Shown here: piece by piece, positions 1-19,367 of the stretch
Layout: each line of letters opens with the position of its first letter
Numbering within the stretch: position 1 is the first letter of the stretch
Assembly (NCBI GenBank): GCA_014526335.1
Contig: JACTAT010000060.1
Location: 3,680,921-3,744,920 of the forward strand
DNA length: 64,000 bases
Source of the DNA: Chrysaora quinquecirrha
Taxonomy: Eukaryota > Cnidaria > Scyphozoa > Semaeostomeae > Pelagiidae
Direction: 5' to 3'
Notes under the pieces: generated by a model
The model's input: the letters and a program-made list of their open reading frames with translations, nothing else
Databases searched by the model: none
What the model was told of the DNA's origin: nothing
Translations under genes and position numbers: made by a program

Positions 1-13
1 CCACAACACAACA

Positions 14-7645
<7,632 letters not shown>

Positions 7646-7954
7646 GTAGTTACTCGTATTATGCATTCTGCATTGAGGATCTCAAGTTTATTAAACTCCT
7701 TTTATTTTACTCTTTATTCATGGAATGCCCTACAAAATAGCCTGAGCTTGGGCAAGACTTGATAACCTGGGCATGGCCTGAGCATGGCCCAGGCAAGTGT
7801 GAATGCGTCTAACTAGGGATTGGCCTTGAACTAAACTTTTTCAACTTTCTTGAACTGAGACTTCCTCAGAACCACAGCCATGTTATCACGGGCTGAGCCC
7901 AAGTTTTTCGTGTTCACCCTAGCAGAGACCAGGCCAAGGAGCTGTGGCATCGGT

Positions 7955-8145
7955 CAGGTGAACGTGCTGTGGGGTCTAGGTGTAATCCAGCTGACTCGTA
8001 GTGTCAGGAGCTCAGTGTGGTCAGGGTTCGAGACCAGCCATGGTAGCGTCAAAGCCAGGGTCAAGGTCTCGATTAGTTAACCTACTGCTGAGATCCTAGC
8101 GACTGGCGCTAAAATACCATTTCACCTTCACCTTCATCTTCAAGG
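7955..8145 (+). mobile_element. tRNA-derived SINE, family copy 1
   Basis: The head GTGCTGTGG leads into an A-box-like region and a B-box-like GGGTTCGAGACC. A conserved body follows (GGGTCAAGGTCTCGATTAG) and then a TTCACC repeat tail. Related copies sit at 59410-59578 (minus) and 63634-63770 (plus). It is just upstream of the scaffold gap. Confidence 0.75.
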
Positions 8146-8197
8146 TTTTCATAAAACTGGGCCTATCTTAGGCTTGTTTTTGTAGTCTTAACAGGCT

Positions 8198-8697
8198 NNN
8201 NNNNNNNNNNNNNNNNNNNNNNNNNNNNNNNNNNNNNNNNNNNNNNNNNNNNNNNNNNNNNNNNNNNNNNNNNNNNNNNNNNNNNNNNNNNNNNNNNNNN
8301 NNNNNNNNNNNNNNNNNNNNNNNNNNNNNNNNNNNNNNNNNNNNNNNNNNNNNNNNNNNNNNNNNNNNNNNNNNNNNNNNNNNNNNNNNNNNNNNNNNNN
8401 NNNNNNNNNNNNNNNNNNNNNNNNNNNNNNNNNNNNNNNNNNNNNNNNNNNNNNNNNNNNNNNNNNNNNNNNNNNNNNNNNNNNNNNNNNNNNNNNNNNN
8501 NNNNNNNNNNNNNNNNNNNNNNNNNNNNNNNNNNNNNNNNNNNNNNNNNNNNNNNNNNNNNNNNNNNNNNNNNNNNNNNNNNNNNNNNNNNNNNNNNNNN
8601 NNNNNNNNNNNNNNNNNNNNNNNNNNNNNNNNNNNNNNNNNNNNNNNNNNNNNNNNNNNNNNNNNNNNNNNNNNNNNNNNNNNNNNNNNNNNNNNNN
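8198..8697. other. Scaffold gap, 500 N
   Basis: Exactly 500 undetermined bases, the same size as the gap at 29104. It is a placeholder, so the true distance is unknown. The RSK C-terminal kinase exons could lie here or in unplaced sequence. Confidence 0.99.
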
Positions 8698-11600
8698 GAA
8701 TGAGCAAGTTAGCCCTTTCCGAACTTATATAGATTTCTAATAATACGTAATTTTTGCAGGATTCTTAAAAAATCAGATCAATTCTCGAAGTTCATCTCGT
8801 AAAAGTGTGATAGTCTTATAATGGTAAGTATCTTAACTGTAAAGATTAATGCATTTCAGAATGAGCAAGTTAGCCCTTTCCGAACTTATATAGATTTCTA
8901 ATAATACGTAATTTTTGCAGGATTCTTAAAAAATCAGATCAATTCTCGAAGTTCATCTCGTAAAAGTGTGATAGTCTTATAATGGTAAGTATCTTAACTG
9001 TAAAGATTAATGCATTTCAGAATGAGCAAGTTAGCCCTTTCCGGACTTATATAGATTTCTAATAATACGTAATTTTTGCAGGATTCTTAAAAAATCAGAT
9101 CAATTCTCGAAGTTCATCTCGTAAAAGTGTGATAGTCTTATAATGGTAAGTATCTTAACTGTAAAGATTAATGCATTTCAGAATGAGCAAGTTAGCCCTT
9201 TCCGGACTTATATAGATTTCTAATAATACGTAATTTTTGCAGGATTCTTAAAAAATCAGATCAATTCTCGAAGTTCATCTCGTAAAAGTGTGATAGTCTT
9301 ATAATGGTAAGTATCTTAACTGTAAAGATTAATGCATTTTAGAATGAGCAAGTTAGCCCTTTCCGGACTTATATAGATTTCTAATAATACGTAATTTTTG
9401 CAGGATTCTTAAAAAATCAGATCAATTCTCGAAGTTCATCTCGTAAAAGTGTGATAGTCTTATAATGGTAAGTATCTTAACTGTAAAGATTAATGCATTT
9501 CAGAATGAGCAAGTTAGCCCTTTCCGGACTTATATAGATTTCTAATAATACGTAATTTTTGCAGGATTCTTAAAAAATCAGATCAATTCTCGAAGTTCAT
9601 CTCGTAAAAGTGTGATAGTCTTATAATGGTAAGTATCTTAACTGTAAAGATTAATGCATTTCAGAATGAGCAAGTTAGCCCTTTCCGAACTTATATAGAT
9701 TTCTAATAATACGTAATTTTGCAGGATTCTTAAAAATCAGATCAATTCTCGAAGTTCATCTCGTAAAAGTGTGATAGTCTTATAATGGTAAGTATCTTAA
9801 CTGTAAAGATTAATGCATTTCAGAATGAGCAAGTTAGCCCTTTCCGGACTTATATAGATTTCTAATAATACGTAATTTTGCAGGATTCTTAAAAATCAGA
9901 TCAATTCTCGAAGTTCATCTAGTAAAAGTGTGATAGTCTTATAATGGTAAGTATCTTAACTGTAAAGATTAATGCATTTCAGAATGAGCAAGTTAGCCCT
10001 TTCCGAACTTATATAGATTTCTAATAATACGTAATTTTGCAGGATTCTTAAAAAATCAGATCAATTCTCGAAGTTCATCTCGTAAAAGTGTGATAGTCTT
10101 ATAATGGTAAGTATCTTAACTGTAAAGATTAATGCATTTTAGAATGAGCAAGTTAGCCCTTTCCGGACTTATATAGATTTCTAATAATACGTAATTTTTG
10201 CAGGATTCTTAAAAAATCAGATCAATTCTCGAAGTTCATCTGGTAAAGTGTGATAGTCTTATAATGGTAAGTATCTTCACTGTAAAGATTAATGCATTTT
10301 AGAATGAGCAAGTTAGCCCTTTCCGAACTTATATAGATTTCTAATAATACGTAATTTTTGCAGGATTCTTAAAAAATCAGATCAATTCTCGAAGTTCATC
10401 TGGTAAAGTGTGATAGTCTTATAATGGTAAGTATCTTCACTGTAAAGATTAATGCATTTTAGAATGAGCAAGTTAGCCCTTTCCGAACTTATATAGATTT
10501 CTAATAATACGTAATTTTTGCAGGATTCTTAAAAAATCAGATCAATTCTCGAAGTTCATCTGGTAAAGTGTGATAGTCTTATAATGGTAAGTATCTTCAC
10601 TGTAAAGATTAATGCATTTTAGAATGAGCAAGTTAGCCCTTTCCGAACTTATATAGATTTCTAATAATACGTAATTTTGCAGGATTCTTAAAAATCAGAT
10701 CAATTCTCGAAGTTCATCTCGTAAAGTGTGATAGTCTTATAATGGTAAGTATCTTCACTGTAAAGATTAATGCATTTTAGAATGAGCAAGTTAGCCCTTT
10801 CCGAACTTATATAGATTTCTAATAATACGTAATTTTGCAGGATTCTTAAAAAATCAGATCAATTCTCGAAGTTCATCTCGTAAAGTGTGATAGTCTTATA
10901 ATGGTAAGTATCTTAACTGTAAAGATTAATGCATTTTAGAATGAGCAAGTTAGCCCTTTCCGAACTTATATAGATTTCTAATAATACGTAATTTTTGCAG
11001 GATTCTTAAAAAATCAGATCAATTCTCGAAGTTCATCTCGTAAAGTGTGATAGTCTTATAATGGTAAGTATCTTAACTGTAAAGATTAATGCATTTTAGA
11101 ATGAGCAAGTTAGCCCTTTCCGAACTTATATAGATTTCTAATAATACGTAATTTTTGCAGGATTCTTAAAAAATCAGATCAATTCTCGAAGTTCATCTGG
11201 TAAAAGTGTGATAGTCTTATAATGGTAAGTATCTTAACTGTAAAGATTAATGCATTTCAGAATGAGCAAGTTAGCCCTTTCCGAACTTATATAGATTTCT
11301 AATAATACGTAATTTTTGCAGGATTCTTAAAAAATCAGATCAATTCTCGAAGTTCATCTCGTAAAGTGTGATAGTCTTATAATGGTAAGTATCTTAACTG
11401 TAAAGATTAATGCATTTTAGAATGAGCAAGTTAGCCCTTTCCGAACTTATATAGATTTCTAATAATACGTAATTTTGCAGGATTCTTAAAAATCAGATCA
11501 ATTCTCGAAGTTCATCTCGTAAAAGTGTGATAGTCTTATAATGGTAAGTATCTTAACTGTAAAGATTAATGCATTTCAGAATGAGCAAGTTAGCCCTTTC

Positions 11601-14600
11601 CGGACTTATATAGATTTCTAATAATACGTAATTTTGCAGGATTCTTAAAAATCAGATCAATTCTCGAAGTTCATCTCGTAAAAGTGTGATAGTCTTATAA
11701 TGGTAAGTATCTTAACTGTAAAGATTAATGCATTTCAGAATGAGCAAGTTAGCCCTTTCCGGACTTATATAGATTTCTAATAATACGTAATTTTGCAGGA
11801 TTCTTAAAAATCAGATCAATTCTCGAAGTTCATCTCGTAAAAGTGTGATAGTCTTATAATGGTAAGTATCTTAACTGTAAAGATTAATGCATTTTAGAAT
11901 GAGCAAGTTAGCCCTTTCCGGACTTATATAGATTTCTAATAATACGTAATTTTGCAGGATTCTTAAAAAATCAGATCAATTCTCGAAGTTCATCTCGTAA
12001 AAGTGTGATAGTCTTATAATGGTAAGTATCTTAACTGTAAAGATTAATGCATTTCAGAATGAGCAAGTTAGCCCTTTCCGGACTTATATAGATTTCTAAT
12101 AATACGTAATTTTTGCAGGATTCTTAAAAAATCAGATCAATTCTCGAAGTTCATCTCGTAAAAGTGTGATAGTCTTATAATGGTAAGTATCTTAACTGTA
12201 AAGATTAATGCATTTCAGAATGAGCAAGTTAGCCCTTTCCGAACTTATATAGATTTCTAATAATACGTAATTTTTGCAGGATTCTTAAAAAATCAGATCA
12301 ATTCTCGAAGTTCATCTCGTAAAAGTGTGATAGTCTTATAATGGTAAGTATCTTAACTGTAAAGATTAATGCATTTCAGAATGAGCAAGTTAGCCCTTTC
12401 CGGACTTATATAGATTTCTAATAATACGTAATTTTGCAGGATTCTTAAAAAATCAGATCAATTCTCGAAGTTCATCTAGTAAAAGTGTGATAGTCTTATA
12501 ATGGTAAGTATCTTAACTGTAAAGATTAATGCATTTCAGAATGAGCAAGTTAGCCCTTTCCGAACTTATATAGATTTCTAATAATACGTAATTTTTGCAG
12601 GATTCTTAAAAAATCAGATCAATTCTCGAAGTTCATCTCGTAAAAGTGTGATAGTCTTATAATGGTAAGTATCTTAACTGTAAAGATTAATGCATTTTAG
12701 AATGAGCAAGTTAGCCCTTTCCGGACTTATATAGATTTCTAATAATACGTAATTTTTGCAGGATTCTTAAAAAATCAGATCAATTCTCGAAGTTCATCTG
12801 GTAAAGTGTGATAGTCTTATAATGGTAAGTATCTTCACTGTAAAGATTAATGCATTTTAGAATGAGCAAGTTAGCCCTTTCCGAACTTATATAGATTTCT
12901 AATAATACGTAATTTTTGCAGGATTCTTAAAAAATCAGATCAATTCTCGAAGTTCATCTGGTAAAGTGTGATAGTCTTATAATGGTAAGTATCTTCACTG
13001 TAAAGATTAATGCATTTTAGAATGAGCAAGTTAGCCCTTTCCGAACTTATATAGATTTCTAATAATACGTAATTTTTGCAGGATTCTTAAAAAATCAGAT
13101 CAATTCTCGAAGTTCATCTGGTAAAGTGTGATAGTCTTATAATGGTAAGTATCTTCACTGTAAAGATTAATGCATTTTAGAATGAGCAAGTTAGCCCTTT
13201 CCGAACTTATATAGATTTCTAATAATACGTAATTTTTGCAGGATTCTTAAAAAATCAGATCAATTCTCGAAGTTCATCTCGTAAAGTGTGATAGTCTTAT
13301 AATGGTAAGTATCTTCACTGTAAAGATTAATGCATTTTAGAATGAGCAAGTTAGCCCTTTCCGAACTTATATAGATTTCTAATAATACGTAATTTTGCAG
13401 GATTCTTAAAAATCAGATCAATTCTCGAAGTTCATCTCGTAAAGTGTGATAGTCTTATAATGGTAAGTATCTTAACTGTAAAGATTAATGCATTTTAGAA
13501 TGAGCAAGTTAGCCCTTTCCGAACTTATATAGATTTCTAATAATACGTAATTTTGCAGGATTCTTAAAAATCAGATCAATTCTCGAAGTTCATCTCGTAA
13601 AGTGTGATAGTCTTATAATGGTAAGTATCTTAACTGTAAAGATTAATGCATTTTAGAATGAGCAAGTTAGCCCTTTCCGAACTTATATAGATTTCTAATA
13701 ATACGTAATTTTGCAGGATTCTTAAAAAATCAGATCAATTCTCGAAGTTCATCTGGTAAAAGTGTGATAGTCTTATAATGGTAAGTATCTTAACTGTAAA
13801 GATTAATGCATTTCAGAATGAGCAAGTTAGCCCTTTCCGAACTTATATAGATTTCTAATAATACGTAATTTTGCAGGATTCTTAAAAAATCAGATCAATT
13901 CTCGAAGTTCATCTCGTAAAGTGTGATAGTCTTATAATGGTAAGTATCTTAACTGTAAAGATTAATGCATTTTAGAATGAGCAAGTTAGCCCTTTCCGAA
14001 CTTATATAGATTTCTAATAATACGTAATTTTGCAGGATTCTTAAAAATCAGATCAATTCTCGAAGTTCATCTCGTAAAGTGTGATAGTCTTATAATGGTA
14101 AGTATCTTAACTGTAAAGATTAATGCATTTTAGAATGAGCAAGTTAGCCCTTTCCGAACTTATATAGATTTCTAATAATACGTAATTTTGCAGGATTCTT
14201 AAAAATCAGATCAATTCTCGAAGTTCATCTCGTAAAGTGTGATAGTCTTATAATGGTAAGTATCTTAACTGTAAAGATTAATGCATTTTAGAATGAGCAA
14301 GTTAGCCCTTTCCGAACTTATATAGATTTCTAATAATACGTAATTTTTGCAGGATTCTTAAAAAATCAGATCAATTCTCGAAGTTCATCTCGTAAAGTGT
14401 GATAGTCTTATAATGGTAAGTATCTTAACTGTAAAGATTAATGCATTTTAGAATGAGCAAGTTAGCCCTTTCCGAACTTATATAGATTTCTAATAATACG
14501 TAATTTTTGCAGGATTCTTAAAAAATCAGATCAATTCTCGAAGTTCATCTCGTAAAGTGTGATAGTCTTATAATGGTAAGTATCTTAACTGTAAAGATTA

Positions 14601-16990
14601 ATGCATTTTAGAATGAGCAAGTTAGCCCTTTCCGAACTTATATAGATTTCTAATAATACGTAATTTTGCAGGATTCTTAAAAAATCAGATCAATTCTCGA
14701 AGTTCATCTCGTAAAAGTGTGATAGTCTTATAATGGTAAGTATCTTCACTGTAAAGATTAATGCATTTTAGAATGAGCAAGTTAGCCCTTTCCGAACTTA
14801 TATAGATTTCTAATAATACGTAATTTTGCAGGATTCTTAAAAATCAGATCAATTCTCGAAGTTCATCTCGTAAAAGTGTGATAGTCTTATAATGGTAAGT
14901 ATCTTAACTGTAAAGATTAATGCATTTTAGAATGAGCAAGTTAGCCCTTTCCGAACTTATATAGATTTCTAATAATACGTAATTTTGCAGGATTCTTAAA
15001 AATCAGATCAATTCTCGAAGTTCATCTCGTAAAAGTGTGATAGTCTTATAATGGTAAGTATCTTAACTGTAAAGATTAATGCATTTCAGAATGAGCAAGT
15101 TAGCCCTTTCCGGACTTATATAGATTTCTAATAATACGTAATTTTGCAGGATTCTTAAAAATCAGATCAATTCTCGAAGTTCATCTGGTAAAAGTGTGAT
15201 AGTCTTATAATGGTAAGTATCTTAACTGTAAAGATTAATGCATTTTAGAATGAGCAAGTTAGCCCTTTCCGAACTTATATAGATTTCTAATAATACGTAA
15301 TTTTGCAGGATTCTTAAAAAATCAGATCAATTCTCGAAGTTCATCTCGTAAAAGTGTGATAGTCTTATAATGGTAAGTATCTTAACTGTAAAGATTAATG
15401 CATTTTAGAATGAGCAAGTTAGCCCTTTCCGAACTTATATAGATTTCTAATAATACGTAATTTTTGCAGGATTCTTAAAAAATCAGATCAATTCTCGAAG
15501 TTCATCTCGTAAAAGTGTGATAGTCTTATAATGGTAAGTATCTTCACTGTAAAGATTAATGCATTTTAGAATGAGCAAGTTAGCCCTTTCCGAACTTATA
15601 TAGATTTCTAATAATACGTAATTTTTGCAGGATTCTTAAAAAATCAGATCAATTCTCGAAGTTCATCTCGTAAAAGTGTGATAGTCTTATAATGGTAAGT
15701 ATCTTAACTGTAAAGATTAATGCATTTTAGAATGAGCAAGTTAGCCCTTTCCGGACTTATATAGATTTCTAATAATACGTAATTTTTGCAGGATTCTTAA
15801 AAAATCAGATCAATTCTCGAAGTTCATCTCGTAAAAGTGTGATAGTCTTATAATGGTAAGTATCTTAACTGTAAAGATTAATGCATTTCAGAATGAGCAA
15901 GTTAGCCCTTTCCGAACTTATATAGATTTCTAATAATACGTAATTTTTGCAGGATTCTTAAAAAATCAGATCAATTCTCGAAGTTCATCTCGTAAAAGTG
16001 TGATAGTCTTATAATGGTAAGTATCTTAACTGTAAAGATTAATGCATTTTAGAATGAGCAAGTTAGCCCTTTCCGAACTTATATAGATTTCTAATAATAC
16101 GTAATTTTGCAGGATTCTTAAAAATCAGATCAATTCTCGAAGTTCATCTCGTAAAAGTGTGATAGTCTTATAATGGTAAGTATCTTAACTGTAAAGATTA
16201 ATGCATTTTAGAATGAGCAAGTTAGCCCTTTCCGAACTTATATAGATTTCTAATAATACGTAATTTTGCAGGATTCTTAAAAATCAGATCAATTCTCGAA
16301 GTTCATCTCGTAAAAGTGTGATAGTCTTATAATGGTAAGTATCTTAACTGTAAAGATTAATGCATTTTAGAATGAGCAAGTTAGCCCTTTCCGAACTTAT
16401 ATAGATTTCTAATAATACGTAATTTTGCAGGATTCTTAAAAATCAGATCAATTCTCGAAGTTCATCTCGTAAAAGTGTGATAGTCTTATAATGGTAAGTA
16501 TCTTAACTGTAAAGATTAATGCATTTCAGAATGAGCAAGTTAGCCCTTTCCGGACTTATATAGATTTCTAATAATACGTAATTTTGCAGCATTCTTTAAA
16601 AATCAGATCAATTCTCGAAGTTCATCTCGTAAAAGTGTGATAGTCTTATAATGGTAAGTATCTTAACTGTAAAGATTAATGCATTTCAGAATGAGCAAGT
16701 TAGCCCTTTCCGGACTTATATAGATTTCTAATAATACGTAATTTTGCAGGATTCTTAAAAATCAGATCAATTCTCGAAGTTCATCTCGTAAAAGTGTGAT
16801 AGTCTTATAATGGTAAGTATCTTAACTGTAAAGATTAATGCATTTTAGAATGAGCAAGTTAGCCCTTTCCGAACTTATATAGATTTCTAATAATACGTAA
16901 TTTTGCAGGATTCTTAAACATGAGATCAATTCAGTCCATCACTCAAATTATGGTAGTTTCGTAATGTTAAGTATCTTTACTGCAAGGTTA
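8698..16990. repeat. Tandem array of a 158-161 bp unit, about 51 copies
   Basis: Units begin with AATGAGCAAG at 8699, 8860, 9021 and so on to 16849, with a diverged end copy to about 16990. Length differences come mostly from A and T runs. Every sampled unit holds (a) ATG|GTAAGTATC, a consensus 5' splice site within a hairpin GATA-gt-CTTAT-aatg-GTAAG-TATC; (b) CATTTCAG and TTTTGCAG, which resemble 3' splice sites; (c) AATTTTG or AATTTTTG, an Sm-site-like motif; (d) an AAGTT/AACTT stem. The 64-nt segment between TTGCAG and GTAAGT has stops in all three frames, so it is not a coding cassette. It could be an ordinary satellite or a repeated small-RNA gene such as a spliced leader. There is a 16-unit higher-order periodicity of about 2,556 bp. 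Confidence 0.95.
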
Positions 16991-17124
16991 GAACCGGTGT
17001 GGTACTCGCTAACTCAATGTTGCTGGTGGATGCTAATACTGTATTTGGGGTGGGAAATCTAACGTTAAAACAATAAAAGATATAATAATAGATATAGAGC
17101 CAGGTGTCTTCCTTGTGATAGGTA

Positions 17125-18762
17125 ATGAATTCCCTTTACTTCCAGGCTCTTCTAGAATCAGAAAACTCCAGAGAATTCACGAATGAATCATTGATATCAT
17201 TTTCACGAAAAGATGCATATGAATGCCGTATTCCAAAAACGAGGGTTCCACAACAGTATCATATGAGACATTCCAACGAGGAACCAAATGACATATGTAA
17301 TCCACTTCAGCAAAGATGGATCCCACCAGCAGATCTTCTACGTCATTGGTCTGATTTGATACGAGAAAGAGCAAATATTTCCAGCAGCCATTTCTTCATT
17401 GAATCATCAGTAGGAAACTACGACGAACCTGCAATTCAAATGGCCCTCCGTCTTCACGTTGCCAGTAGTGTCAAGAAAAACGTGGAGAAAGAGATAGACT
17501 GGTTAGCACGTAACAGTTTGAAGCCAAATTCAGTTGCTGACTGTCCTTCTATTGAATCCTTCGACCAGTATAAGAATCTTATATGGTCAAGTGGGCCCTA
17601 CGGTCAAATAATTGGTCACCTTGGAATGGCTCCCGATACCCTTGCATCTCTTTGTCGAAATGAATATCTATCATGTGATCATATGCAATGGATTGCACAG
17701 AAGTTGAATACAATGCAGGATGATGCGTTGGTAGTTTATGTTAATGAAGTAAACAATTACGAGAGATTTGGTCGTCGTTTTAGTGCAAGGAACTCTCAAC
17801 CTCCACGATACTTAATTCTTCTAATGAATGTTTGGAGAGATCAGAATGGAGATGTTTTTCTTGGCAGCAACTCTACTCCTGGGTATCATTTCAGCATGTG
17901 CTATTTTGAAAAGGCATCTAAAAATGCACTTTATTGCGATTCTCTGGGTTGGAAATATCCAAATGACGTTATTAGAATCATTGATCAGCTCTGTGTGGGT
18001 ATCTACAACACAAATGCTCATGGAATATCAATCGGCGCTTCACATGACTTTAGACTCGCCAAAGGCTTCAACCATTACTGCGACAAATCAAAGTGTGCTA
18101 CATTCTTTCCTTTGCAGACCTGCGGACTTATTTGTGGAGTAGTTGCTATAGTAGTTGCAGTCATTGCATGCTTGTCGAAACCATTTTTTGATTATATCAC
18201 CAAAGTACATAGATTCGATGCAAAACATGTTCCACACATGTACCTGTCAAAGCCAACTCAATATGCGCGCTACTTAAGACGAGTTATAATGGCTTGGATG
18301 GCAGATGACGTCATAAATATTGAATGTATCGTCCCAGAGTTGTTCATTAACGGTGAAAACAGGAATCCAAATGTTGATGGCATCAATGCAAACATAGATT
18401 CGGACACAGATTCTGAGCCAGACACAGTCCGCGTGAATTTCTCAGTGGAGGGTAACGACCAAAAGAAGACTCCAAATGTCAAAAACGTTGCATCGGCTAA
18501 AAAGGACGGAATATTAACGACTTTCAAATGTCAGCTATGCTCGTTTGAGACGCAAAGGAAATTCAATTTGCAAAGACATGTGCAAAGCCAACACAGATCA
18601 GAAAATACCAACTTTCTAAAAGATCTCGATAAAGGAAATTCATTGTGTTTGGAATGTGGACTGCGATTTCATAAAACCAACAAACTACGAGAGCATCTAA
18701 AAGTTGTTCATAAAATGCCGCTGAGAATGGAGACACTACACTTTGAAAATGATGAAGGTTAG
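17125..18762 (+). CDS. Ulp1/SENP-like C48 cysteine protease with two C2H2 zinc fingers, transposon-associated
   Basis: One intact 545-codon frame. A His in GYHF (residue 255), an Asp in YCDSLGW (272) and QTCG (Gln 331, Cys 333) form a plausible His-Asp-Gln-Cys catalytic set. The 17-residue His-to-Asp spacing is as in Ulp1, which cleaves SUMO-type conjugates. Two C2H2 fingers close the protein: CQLC...HVQSQH (about 469-488) and CLEC...HLKVVH (about 513-531). ULP-like proteases of this kind are carried by Mutator-like elements and other transposons, and a MULE transposase follows about 600 bp downstream on the same strand. The start is uncertain: a 3' splice site (TACTTCCAG) ends at 17145, so upstream exons may exist. 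Substrate and activity are inferred. Confidence 0.75.
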   Translation: MNSLYFQALLESENSREFTNESLISFSRKDAYECRIPKTRVPQQYHMRHSNEEPNDICNPLQQRWIPPADLLRHWSDLIRERANISSSHFFIESSVGNYDEPAIQMALRLHVASSVKKNVEKEIDWLARNSLKPNSVADCPSIESFDQYKNLIWSSGPYGQIIGHLGMAPDTLASLCRNEYLSCDHMQWIAQKLNTMQDDALVVYVNEVNNYERFGRRFSARNSQPPRYLILLMNVWRDQNGDVFLGSNSTPGYHFSMCYFEKASKNALYCDSLGWKYPNDVIRIIDQLCVGIYNTNAHGISIGASHDFRLAKGFNHYCDKSKCATFFPLQTCGLICGVVAIVVAVIACLSKPFFDYITKVHRFDAKHVPHMYLSKPTQYARYLRRVIMAWMADDVINIECIVPELFINGENRNPNVDGINANIDSDTDSEPDTVRVNFSVEGNDQKKTPNVKNVASAKKDGILTTFKCQLCSFETQRKFNLQRHVQSQHRSENTNFLKDLDKGNSLCLECGLRFHKTNKLREHLKVVHKMPLRMETLHFENDEG

Positions 18763-19367
18763 CGACTAAAATCTCTAACACTCGCTTGCATTTTTGAATA
18801 TTGAATAATTTTCTCCATCGAGCTTGTCAGATGTTGTAAAATGACTTTTTGAATCTCGAAACTCTGAATATCAATTCTTTTGCATGCTTGTGCACTTTTT
18901 ATTCAAATTTCATATAGTATAAGAACCACTAAACATTATATCTAAATTTCTGGTTTGTATTCACTATTATCCCCTGTAATGACATCTACTTGCACATATA
19001 CCACGTTTCCTGTACACGATTAAGAGCGTATACAATATATACGCAATATATGCAACATATTAACGTGACCATTGCTACGGCAAAAATTCCGATAGCTAAT
19101 ATCCATTCCCTAAGGTTCTGAAAGAAATCTTTGCACAAAGCAACGCATGTACCGTCTTCAATTCTCTTCTCCGATGTTTCGCATGCTTCTTTGCTTGTTT
19201 CATAGATGGTTACCTTTCCTCAATTCAAACGTTTCCACCGACCCCAAAGAATCGAGATTTCGCACACTATTTCTAAATTTGTTCGCGTCAATCTCAGCAG
19301 GAGTGTATTTTCAGTTTGAGAAATAATTTCTTCATTATCTTAAGACTTATCTTTCTTTCCCTAAAAG

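Noticed and set aside
8762..8825. Tandemly repeated coding exon
   Set aside because: The 64-nt segment has stops in all three frames and is not a multiple of three.
8698..16930. CRISPR-like array
   Set aside because: Units are contiguous, with no unique spacers, and the setting is a eukaryotic genome.
8698..16930. U1 snRNA gene cluster on the minus strand (ATACTTACC)
   Set aside because: Only the nine bases complementary to a splice donor match; the following bases differ from U1 and no U1 stem loops are seen.
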